A program made the position numbers and the translations under genes. The notes beneath the pieces are model-generated. The model ran no database searches, was not told the DNA's origin, and worked only from the letters and a program-made list of their open reading frames with translations. DNA of 8,127 nt from a bacterium (GTDB taxonomy: Bacteria > Verrucomicrobiota > Verrucomicrobiae > Opitutales > Opitutaceae), in assembly GCA_021780625.1 (NCBI GenBank), contig JAJXYI010000210.1, forward strand, positions 1 to 8,127, in the 5' to 3' direction. Of the stretch, positions 1 to 5,461 are shown in pieces. Each line of letters begins with the position of its first letter. The first letter of the stretch is position 1.

Positions 1-111
1 GTGGTCGGGCAGGTGACTGCGCGCCTGAACCGGGGGCTCTCGTTCCTGCGTTCCTGCAACGATCCGCAGGGAGCCTACGCACGGCTGCCGCTCGACATCC
101 AGCCGCGTTGA
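1..111 (+). CDS. C-terminal end of an unidentified protein (partial, 5' cut by window)
   Basis: Frame 1 is open from the first base to a TGA at 109-111 and encodes 36 residues ending in LPLDIQPR. Most of its codons end in G or C, as in the confident genes of this window, so it is very likely the real tail of a gene that begins upstream. The visible residues carry no motif I recognise, so no function is offered. Its stop overlaps a possible TTG start (108-110) of the downstream phosphatase frame. That gene more likely starts at ATG 129, leaving a 17-base gap. Either way the close spacing on the same strand suggests the two are co-transcribed. Confidence 0.6.
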   Translation: MVGQVTARLNRGLSFLRSCNDPQGAYARLPLDIQPR

Positions 112-128
112 GCGGCCGCACCGCTCCG

Positions 129-842
129 ATGGAGCCCCATCGTCACGGTCGCAATCTTCCGCATCATCCGGACTGCGATGCATGCCGCGGGTGCGTGGTG
201 GCGATGTGCCTTGCGCTGGCGGACTGCGCGTCGGCGCCACCCCAGGCGTCGCCGCTCAACCTTGCCCAGGCCCGGGCGTCGGTCTCGGCCTACTGTGATT
301 CTGGCGCCTATGACCGCGACGTGGCCGAGGTGGCGGTGCAGGCCGGTCGCTGGCTCGAGGAGCGGGCGGCGCGCCGCCGGCCCGGTGAGCGACTGGCCGC
401 GGTTTTCGACGTCGACGAGACCCTGCTTTCGAACGCGCCGTTGATCCGACGCCTGGAGTACGCCTATGCGCCCCGGGAATGGGAGCGCTGGTTCTCGGCC
501 GCGGACGCCCCGGTGATCGGGCCGGTGCGTGAGGTCTATGAGCTGGCGGGACGGCTTGGGATTGCGACCATGCTCGTGACCGGGCGCAGGGATCCCGCTG
601 AACGCGCGGCGACGGAACTGAACCTGCGGAGGCGCGGCCTCGACCGGCACGAGCATCTGGCGATGGCCCCGGCCGGGCAGCCGCGCGGCGAGATGGCTGC
701 ATTCAAGACTTCGATACGCCGGGCCTTCGAGGGCGTCGGATACGTGATCGTGGCCAACGTCGGCGACCAGCACAGCGACCTGAGAGGCGGTCACGCCGAG
801 CGGACCTTCAAGCTCCCAGATCCGTTCTACCTGGTCGAATGA
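129..842 (+). CDS. HAD-superfamily acid phosphatase (class B / e(P4) type), probable lipoprotein
   Basis: This is a 237-residue protein with all four HAD phosphatase motifs. Motif I is DVDET (residues 94-98), with the nucleophile Asp94 and the general acid/base Asp96. Motif II is the Thr in LVTGR (Thr151), motif III is Lys193, and motif IV is GDQHSD (212-217). The order, spacing and total length fit the e(P4)-like acid phosphatases, secreted or lipid-anchored enzymes that remove phosphate from nucleotides and other monoesters. The real substrate cannot be read from sequence. A short hydrophobic stretch (VVAMCLALA) ends at Cys33 in LADC, which looks like a lipobox, although Asp just before the Cys is unusual. 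The start is uncertain: ATG 129 is chosen, TTG 108 is the alternative, and neither has a Shine-Dalgarno sequence. The catalytic family call is firm; the lipoprotein call is moderate. Confidence 0.85.
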   Translation: MEPHRHGRNLPHHPDCDACRGCVVAMCLALADCASAPPQASPLNLAQARASVSAYCDSGAYDRDVAEVAVQAGRWLEERAARRRPGERLAAVFDVDETLLSNAPLIRRLEYAYAPREWERWFSAADAPVIGPVREVYELAGRLGIATMLVTGRRDPAERAATELNLRRRGLDRHEHLAMAPAGQPRGEMAAFKTSIRRAFEGVGYVIVANVGDQHSDLRGGHAERTFKLPDPFYLVE

Positions 843-847
843 AGCCG

Positions 848-875
848 CAAAAAAGCCGGGCCCGCGGGCCCGGCC
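848..875 (-). terminator. Rho-independent terminator of the 903-1718 gene
   Basis: Positions 855-874 are a perfect 20-base palindrome rich in G and C. On the + strand it is preceded by a run of A (849-854). Read on the - strand it is therefore a strong hairpin followed at once by six T, the classic intrinsic terminator layout. It sits 29 bases past the stop of the - strand coiled-coil gene. On the + strand the bases after the hairpin are not T-rich, so it should end the phosphatase transcript only weakly, if at all. Confidence 0.85.
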
Positions 876-902
876 TCGTATCTAAAATGCAATGACGTTT
901 GC

Positions 903-1718
903 TCAGTTCTTGGGCTGGGCGGCCTCGATCGCGTTGAGACGCTGGTCGATGGCGTTCATCTGGTCGACCAGCTGCTTCTCCTTCTGCTTGCGCTCGGAGC
1001 TGCTGATGATGCTCATCTTCGAGACGTCGCGGACCACGTTCGCGGGGAGCGTCAGCAGGCGAGTGACCAGGCCCTGGTCCTTGAAGGTGCTCAGGTAGAG
1101 GGCGGTAACCTCGTGCGTGAGGGCGAGCGACTCCCGGGCGACGGCCTGGGTTGCGAGGAGGTTGTTGTTCAGCTGCTGGTTCTTGGCCATTTCGGAGGTG
1201 AGGACATTGCCGATCTGGTCGGAGATGCGCTGCGAGTAGGCCTGGATCTGCTGCTGGGTCAGGTGCTGACTGGAGGCCATCTCGTTGAGGATCGGCGCGA
1301 TCTTCTCGGCCATACGGCTGGAGACCTTGTCGACCTGCTCATTCTGCATGCGCTCAGCCTCTTCCGGGGTCTTCGGAATCGGCATGTTGGGCTGGATCTT
1401 GGTGGCGATGGCCTCGGCGAGCTGGTTGATGTGGTCCGTATTCAGCTTGGCCAGTTCCTTGTCGGACATGAAAACCTCGGCGGAGCGTCTTTGGATGGCA
1501 TCCTTCAGGAGCTTGTCGACGGCTTCGATCTGACGCCGGGTGTCCTCGGCCGACGCCTTGAGTTGGGCGTCAAATTCCTGCTTCTGGACCGCCAGCTTCT
1601 CCTGCTGCAGCTGATCCATATCCTTGATGGTCTTCCGGTGCAGCCAGTAGGCCGCGCCGATCACTAGCAGCGCTGTGATGAGGATGGCGGGTGCTTGGTC
1701 TTTGATTTTTTGCCACAT
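903..1718 (-). CDS. Membrane-anchored coiled-coil protein of unknown function
   Basis: This 271-residue protein has a short N-terminal segment (MWQKIKDQ), one transmembrane helix at about residues 10-26 (AILITALLVIGAAYWL) and then a mostly charged, glutamine-rich, helix-forming remainder. Residues 30-105 and 240-266 look like coiled coil. A short proline-containing break (PNMPIPKTPEE, 110-120) separates the helical blocks. The topology suggests a single-pass inner membrane protein with a long soluble domain, probably periplasmic or cytoplasmic depending on orientation; the basic residues (HRK) just after the helix would favour a cytoplasmic bulk. No enzyme motif is visible and I do not recognise the family. 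The start is supported by AAGG about seven bases upstream of the ATG at 1718. It diverges from the small gene at 1825 and ends at its own terminator, so it looks monocistronic. Confidence 0.8.
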   Translation of the reverse strand: MWQKIKDQAPAILITALLVIGAAYWLHRKTIKDMDQLQQEKLAVQKQEFDAQLKASAEDTRRQIEAVDKLLKDAIQRRSAEVFMSDKELAKLNTDHINQLAEAIATKIQPNMPIPKTPEEAERMQNEQVDKVSSRMAEKIAPILNEMASSQHLTQQQIQAYSQRISDQIGNVLTSEMAKNQQLNNNLLATQAVARESLALTHEVTALYLSTFKDQGLVTRLLTLPANVVRDVSKMSIISSSERKQKEKQLVDQMNAIDQRLNAIEAAQPKN

Positions 1719-1824
1719 GGTTCTGCCTTAGTTGAGGGTGGATGTCGTAGGGAAAATCGTCGCCGCGGAACGGTTTCGTCCAGATTCAGCTTTTCGGACA
1801 GGGGAATTCCGTTTTGTTGGCGGA

Positions 1825-2142
1825 ATGAGTCTTAACCGCTGCGAGCAGAGAATAATTGAGTATGTTGAAGCTCATAAGGAGGAAAGACAGTATTGGGAGC
1901 TTAAAGTTCGCGCTGCGGCAAAGAGTTACCCCGACGATTACGGGGCTTCGCTGGCGCTGGATGCAGACTTGTGGGCCTATTATGTGGAACGCAGCCAGGT
2001 GGTGGAGCCTTTCATGAGCGCGGCCCAACGGGAGGGGCTGCGGCGAACGAGCCTCAGGAACCTGGCGGAGTACTGGCTGCGGCTATGGACGAATCCGAGA
2101 GCGAAGAAAGTTTCCAGGCCCGGGCCCGAGTCTGTTTCGTAA
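1825..2142 (+). CDS. Conserved small protein of unknown function (105 aa)
   Basis: This is a 105-residue soluble protein with no signal peptide or membrane segment. It starts MSLNRCEQRIIEYVEAHKEE and has a distinctive aromatic and charged core (LDADLWAYYVERSQVVEPF, residues 45-63), followed by EGLRRTSLRNLAEYWLRLW (70-88) and a basic proline-containing tail. It is predicted to be mostly helical. From memory the core resembles a short hypothetical protein of Opitutus-type Verrucomicrobiota, but I cannot verify that here and know of no assigned function. ATG 1825 is preferred over a TTG 93 bases upstream because the protein-like pattern begins here. No strong Shine-Dalgarno sequence precedes it, only GGCGGA directly abutting the ATG. 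The first codons use more A and T at third positions than neighbouring genes. Confidence 0.75.
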   Translation: MSLNRCEQRIIEYVEAHKEERQYWELKVRAAAKSYPDDYGASLALDADLWAYYVERSQVVEPFMSAAQREGLRRTSLRNLAEYWLRLWTNPRAKKVSRPGPESVS

Positions 2143-2275
2143 TTCTACGTAATGGCGGCGCCACGACGGATTTGGTCGTAAAGTGCTTGATGAAATATAG
2201 TTGGGAATTGTTCGCCAACCGGACGAGGCGGATGAAACAATTCCTGGCACTGTGCGTCAAATGATGCGGTTCAAC

Positions 2276-2294
2276 GCTTCTGCCTAGCAGAAGC
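2276..2294. other. Small perfect hairpin between convergent genes
   Basis: Eight bases (GCTTCTGC) pair perfectly with GCAGAAGC across a three-base loop (CTA). No T run follows on either strand, so it is not a standard terminator by itself. It lies 23 bases before a clear terminator hairpin and could add RNA stability at a 3' end. Confidence 0.5.
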
Positions 2295-2317
2295 TTGGGG
2301 TAACAAAGAAAGACAGT

Positions 2318-2356
2318 GGCGGGTCGCTTAGGGGTAGGCGACCCGCCTTCTTTTTT
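2318..2356 (+). terminator. Rho-independent terminator of the 1825-2142 gene, possibly bidirectional
   Basis: A ten-base perfect stem (GGCGGGTCGC with GCGACCCGCC) encloses a ten-base loop and is followed by TTCTTTTTT. This is a strong intrinsic terminator for + strand transcription. On the - strand the same stem is followed by a pyrimidine-rich stretch (ACTGTCTTTCTTTG), so it may also end the convergent hydrolase transcript, less efficiently. Confidence 0.9.
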
Positions 2357-2371
2357 GTCCGGTGCTCGACG

Positions 2372-3319
2372 TCAGCGCATGAGACCGCGCGACACGAGCC
2401 AGGCTCGGAGGGCATCGGGCCAGGTGCGCGTCGACGCGTTGGGGCTTTCGAAGCCGAAGCCATGGCCGCCCTTCTCATAGAGGTGCAACTCGCCGGGGAC
2501 GTGATGGCGAAGCATGGCCTCGTAGTAGAGCATGCTGTTGCGCACCGGCACGGCCGGGTCGTCCTGGGCCTGGACGAGGAAGGCGGGCGGAGTACGGTCG
2601 TCGACGTGGCGCTCGGCCGAGAATCGGTCGCAGTCCGCCTGGGTCGGATGGGCGCCGAGAAGGGCGTGCTGGGATCCCGCGTGGGTGATGCCGGGCTCCA
2701 TCGAGATGACCGGATAGACGAGGATGGAGAAGTCGGGGCGGTCGTCGGTGTCGTTCGCAGGTGTGTATACATGTTCCCGATACAGAGTCGACGCGAGCGC
2801 CGCGACATTGCCTCCGGCCGAAAAGCCCATGACGCCGATGCGTTCGGGGTCGACGTGCCATTCCGCGGCGCGGCGGCGGACGGTTCGCAGGGCCTCCTGG
2901 ACGTCCTGGAGAGGGCCCACGCGCTTGTCGCGCATGATGGCGTCGCTGGGCAGTCGGTATTTGAGCACGAACGCGGCAACGCCGTGGCTGGCGAACCAGC
3001 GCGCGGGAACGGTGCCCTCCTTGTCGTAGGCGAGCACGACGTAGCCGCCACCCGGGCAGATGACGACGGCGGCGCCGGTTGCTTGGGCGGGATCGGGCAG
3101 GAAGGCCTCGAGGGTCGCGTCGGTGACCTGCGTGATCCTTGGCTCGTTGGGATTGTTGTCCCGATAGATCACGGACTGCCGGTAGTCGGGGTCTGCGATT
3201 GCACCGGGGGCACCGTGGGGCCACAGGCGAATGATGAACGGGGCGGGCGAGGCAAACGCGGCTGAAGCGGTCATGAGCAGGAGTGCGACGAGTATGATGG
3301 GGCCGGGTAGTTTATTCAT
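2372..3319 (-). CDS. Secreted alpha/beta hydrolase (acetyl-esterase / BD-FAE-like)
   Basis: This 315-residue serine hydrolase has a cleavable signal peptide: residues 1-24 with hydrophobic core IILVALLLM and an AFA-SP cleavage site, so the mature enzyme should be exported. It shows the esterase fold in order: the oxyanion-hole loop CPGGGY (88-93), the nucleophile elbow GFSAGG (Ser167), the acid in AQDDPAVPV (most likely Asp254) and the catalytic histidine in KGGHGFG (His286). The alpha/beta 3 layout with PHGAPGA near the N terminus matches the family of carbohydrate acetyl or feruloyl esterases often annotated as xylanase or endo-1,4-beta-xylanase-like hydrolases. A role in removing acyl groups from plant polysaccharide is plausible but not proven. 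The start at 3319 is chosen because it opens the signal peptide directly; an upstream in-frame start would put a long polar leader before it. No Shine-Dalgarno sequence is visible. Confidence 0.9.
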   Translation of the reverse strand: MNKLPGPIILVALLLMTASAAFASPAPFIIRLWPHGAPGAIADPDYRQSVIYRDNNPNEPRITQVTDATLEAFLPDPAQATGAAVVICPGGGYVVLAYDKEGTVPARWFASHGVAAFVLKYRLPSDAIMRDKRVGPLQDVQEALRTVRRRAAEWHVDPERIGVMGFSAGGNVAALASTLYREHVYTPANDTDDRPDFSILVYPVISMEPGITHAGSQHALLGAHPTQADCDRFSAERHVDDRTPPAFLVQAQDDPAVPVRNSMLYYEAMLRHHVPGELHLYEKGGHGFGFESPNASTRTWPDALRAWLVSRGLMR

Positions 3320-3320
3320 G

Positions 3321-3353
3321 GTGACGGGGGATCGTGACGGGTCACGGTCGTGA
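3321..3353. promoter_or_regulatory. Cluster of CGTGA/TCACG half-sites, candidate operator
   Basis: Directly upstream of the hydrolase start there is GTGACGGG at 3321-3328 and again at 3334-3341. The second copy begins a 14-base inverted repeat, CGTGAC-GG-GTCACG (3333-3346). A further TCACG-GT-CGTGA (3342-3353) overlaps it. Four related half-sites in 33 bases suggest a regulator binding site in the shared promoter region of the hydrolase and PhoH genes. The regulator is not identifiable. Confidence 0.4.
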
Positions 3354-3409
3354 AAAATCGGGGCGGGAAAAAGCGCTTTCTGTCGACAAAAGGCACAAGT
3401 CATGCATGG

Positions 3410-3429
3410 TTATTCACAAGTTATCCACA
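3410..3429 (+). promoter_or_regulatory. Two tandem DnaA boxes
   Basis: TTATTCACA (3410-3418) and TTATCCACA (3421-3429) both match the strict DnaA box consensus TTATNCACA. They lie in the same orientation, separated by two bases, and end three bases before the PhoH ATG at 3433. Such pairs are typical of replication origins and of DnaA-controlled promoters. No AT-rich unwinding region, dnaA or dnaN gene is seen beside them, so DnaA regulation or titration is more likely than an origin. If translation began at the in-frame ATG 3406 instead, the boxes would lie within coding sequence. Confidence 0.6.
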
Positions 3430-3432
3430 ACG

Positions 3433-4965
3433 ATGGAACACCCTGCTGGGGTTTTAACCCCTCACTCTCAGGCCAAGGTTGCTGGTAAGATCAAGACATA
3501 CGTCTTGGATACGAACGTCCTTCTGCACGATCCGCAGTCGATCTTCAAATTCGAAGATAACAACCTGGCGATACCGGTCGAAGTCCTGGAGGAGCTGGAC
3601 GCGATCAAGGGCGAGCAATCGACTGAGCGGGGGCGCAATGCCCGGCGGGTGCACCGCACGCTCCAGGAGCTGCTTCCCGACTCTCGTGCGATGCTCGAGG
3701 GCGTGCGGCTTCCGACGGGTGGCACCCTCTCGGTGATCATCAACCGGTATCTTCAGGACAACGACTTCGCGAGTCCGGCGATGCAGCGGCTTCGCGCCGT
3801 GCTGCCGGACCTGTCGAAGAAGGACAACCGCATCATCGCATGCGCGCTGTTCGTGCAGGAGCAGTATCCCCCGCCCACGATCCTGGTGACCAAGGACGTG
3901 AACGTTCAGCTGAAGGCACGCGCGGTCGGGCTGGAATCCGAAGACTACCTGAACGACAAGGTGCCTCAGAACCTGGATGAGGACCGCTACCGGGAGATTG
4001 CGGTATCCATTTATGATCTTCAGCGTTTCGCCTCCGAGGGGGCCTTCGAATTGGGCGAGGAGGCCTCGAAGCCGCTTTACGTGAACGAGTATGTGCTACT
4101 CCGTTCGGACGAGGGCAAGACGATGCCGGCCCGGTACATGGGCAATGGCGAGGTTCGCCGGCTGAAGATCCCGGATTTCGTGAGGGCTCCCGGAGGGATT
4201 CCGATTCGAGCCCGAAACCTGGAGCAGCAGTTTTTCGTGGACGCGCTGCTCGACGACAGCATCTCGCTCATCACGTGTTTCGGCAAGGCGGGCACGGGCA
4301 AGACGCTCCTGTCGACGGTGTGTGCGCTCAGCCAGGTATTCGACGAACGCAGCCGGTACGACGGGGTCTCGATCTCGCGGCCTGTGATTGCGCTGGGCAA
4401 GGACATCGGCTTCCTGCCGGGGTCACTCGAGGAAAAGATGAAACCGTGGCTTCAACCGTACTACGACGCGCTTGAGGTGCTGATGCCTTCGAAGCCGCCG
4501 AAGGAGCCTCAGTTCGCGACGAAGAAGGTGTCCAAAAAGGCGAAGAAGAAGGGTGACGCGATGGCGCTGATGTCAGCTTCGGCGCCCCAGCAACACCAGC
4601 CGGGGATTCCCTCGGGGGCGACACCGCTCAAGCCGTACGAGAAACTCATCCGCAGTGGAATTGTCGAGGTGGAGGCGCTTTGTTTCATCCGCGGACGCTC
4701 CATCGCCCGCCGGTTCTTCATCCTCGACGAGGCGCAGCAGCTGACCCCGCACGAGGTGAAGACGGTGATCACGCGCATCTCGGAGGGCTCGAAGATCGTG
4801 CTGATCGGCGATCCCGCGCAGATTGACAATCCGTATGTGGATTCCCGAAGCAACGGGCTGGTGTTTGCGCACAATCGCATGAAGGGTCAGACGGTTGCGG
4901 CGCATGTGACGCTCACCAAGGGCGAGCGCTCGAAGCTGGCCGAACTCGCGGCGGATCTGCTGTGA
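3433..4965 (+). CDS. PIN domain-PhoH domain ATPase (YlaK/PhoH2-like)
   Basis: This 510-residue two-domain protein has an N-terminal PIN-type RNase domain (about 20-175), with the acidic residue in YVLDTN (Asp26), EELD (53-56), SKKDNRI (128-134) and VTKD (152-155). The C-terminal PhoH ATPase domain (about 255-510) contains Walker A GKAGTGKT (284-291), GFLPGSLEEK, IRGRSI and Walker B FILDEAQ (429-435), followed by LIGDPAQIDNPY and KGERSKLAELAADLL. Proteins of this architecture are ATP-dependent RNA helicase/ribonucleases, so a role in RNA turnover is likely. Residues about 356-400 form an extra lysine-rich, low-complexity insert (FATKKVSKKAKKKGDA onward) not present in the compact Bacillus YlaK as I recall it. 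ATG 3433 is chosen because it lies close to the PIN domain; ATG 3406 is an alternative. No Shine-Dalgarno sequence is seen, and two DnaA boxes lie just upstream. Confidence 0.93.
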   Translation: MEHPAGVLTPHSQAKVAGKIKTYVLDTNVLLHDPQSIFKFEDNNLAIPVEVLEELDAIKGEQSTERGRNARRVHRTLQELLPDSRAMLEGVRLPTGGTLSVIINRYLQDNDFASPAMQRLRAVLPDLSKKDNRIIACALFVQEQYPPPTILVTKDVNVQLKARAVGLESEDYLNDKVPQNLDEDRYREIAVSIYDLQRFASEGAFELGEEASKPLYVNEYVLLRSDEGKTMPARYMGNGEVRRLKIPDFVRAPGGIPIRARNLEQQFFVDALLDDSISLITCFGKAGTGKTLLSTVCALSQVFDERSRYDGVSISRPVIALGKDIGFLPGSLEEKMKPWLQPYYDALEVLMPSKPPKEPQFATKKVSKKAKKKGDAMALMSASAPQQHQPGIPSGATPLKPYEKLIRSGIVEVEALCFIRGRSIARRFFILDEAQQLTPHEVKTVITRISEGSKIVLIGDPAQIDNPYVDSRSNGLVFAHNRMKGQTVAAHVTLTKGERSKLAELAADLL

Positions 4966-5041
4966 GCGGCGGAGGGGGCCCAAGTTTGTGGTGACAACGG
5001 AGGCGCTCGCAACAGGCTTGTCCAGGAAACCCCATCCCCGA

Positions 5042-5455
5042 ATGTCGTTCCTTCGCCTGACCTTCGCCCTTGCCCTGATTGGAATCCTTGGAACCGCCTG
5101 TTCCCACCTGGACATTTCGGCGGCGCCGCTGGGCGACCAGGTGCTGCATGGGACGGTGGACTTCCATCCGCTTCCGCCGCTTGGCAAGACTTCGGTCCTG
5201 GTTCGGATGGTGGACGTGACAAACGACGATCCTATCGTGATCGGCGAGACGACGGTGCAGGCGGCCGGTGCGCCACCGGTGCCGTTCACGATCAGCTACA
5301 AGGCGAGCGACATCGAACCGCCAAAGCGGGTGCAGCTGGTGGTTCGGGTATCCGTCGACGGGAAGCTTCGGTACTACAACATAGACTCGTATGCGGTCTC
5401 GCCGATGAACGCAGACCGTACGGTGCGCGTGTGGGTGACGCCGGTGCGCCGCTGA
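5042..5455 (+). CDS. YbaY/YscW-like small lipoprotein
   Basis: This 137-residue protein has a lipoprotein signal: hydrophobic core LTFALALIGIL and a lipobox-like GTAC, giving lipidated Cys20. Gly at the -3 position is less common but acceptable. The mature part is a single beta-rich domain of about 100 residues matching the YbaY/YscW pattern: GTVDFHPLPPLGKTSVLVRMVD, then PVPFTISY (80-87), then VQLVVRVSVDGKLRYYN. In type III secretion systems YscW is a pilotin-like chaperone, but no secretion gene is present here, so this is better read as a general envelope lipoprotein of unknown role. An in-frame GTG at 4988 would add 18 polar residues before the signal, so ATG 5042 is preferred. It lies 76 bases after phoH on the same strand with no terminator between, so co-transcription is possible. 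Confidence 0.82.
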   Translation: MSFLRLTFALALIGILGTACSHLDISAAPLGDQVLHGTVDFHPLPPLGKTSVLVRMVDVTNDDPIVIGETTVQAAGAPPVPFTISYKASDIEPPKRVQLVVRVSVDGKLRYYNIDSYAVSPMNADRTVRVWVTPVRR

Positions 5456-5461
5456 ACCGGA

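Noticed and set aside
1113..1667. A + strand open frame (184 codons) opposite the membrane coiled-coil gene
   Set aside because: It is a Leu/Gly/Asp-rich shadow. The - strand frame has a good start, membrane helix and terminator.
1876..1882. AAGGAGG, a perfect Shine-Dalgarno-like sequence inside the 105-residue gene
   Set aside because: No in-frame start codon that would give a sensible product follows at a suitable distance.
1971..2264. A + strand open frame of 97 codons overlapping the end of the 105-residue gene and extending beyond it
   Set aside because: The overlapped part is out of frame with a better coding candidate, its composition is low-complexity Gly/Ala, and no ribosome binding site or known motif supports it.
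2762..2770. TGTGTATAC, close to a reverse-strand DnaA box
   Set aside because: It has one mismatch to the consensus and lies inside the hydrolase coding sequence with no partner box.
2462..3265. Long + strand and alternate - strand open frames over the hydrolase
   Set aside because: The 2372-3319 frame carries the complete catalytic triad and signal peptide; the others are shadows.
3370..3388. Short palindromes AAAGCGCTTT and TGTCGACA between the hydrolase and PhoH genes
   Set aside because: They are eight to ten bases long and adjacent but unrelated to each other. At this length they are expected by chance often enough that I make no claim.
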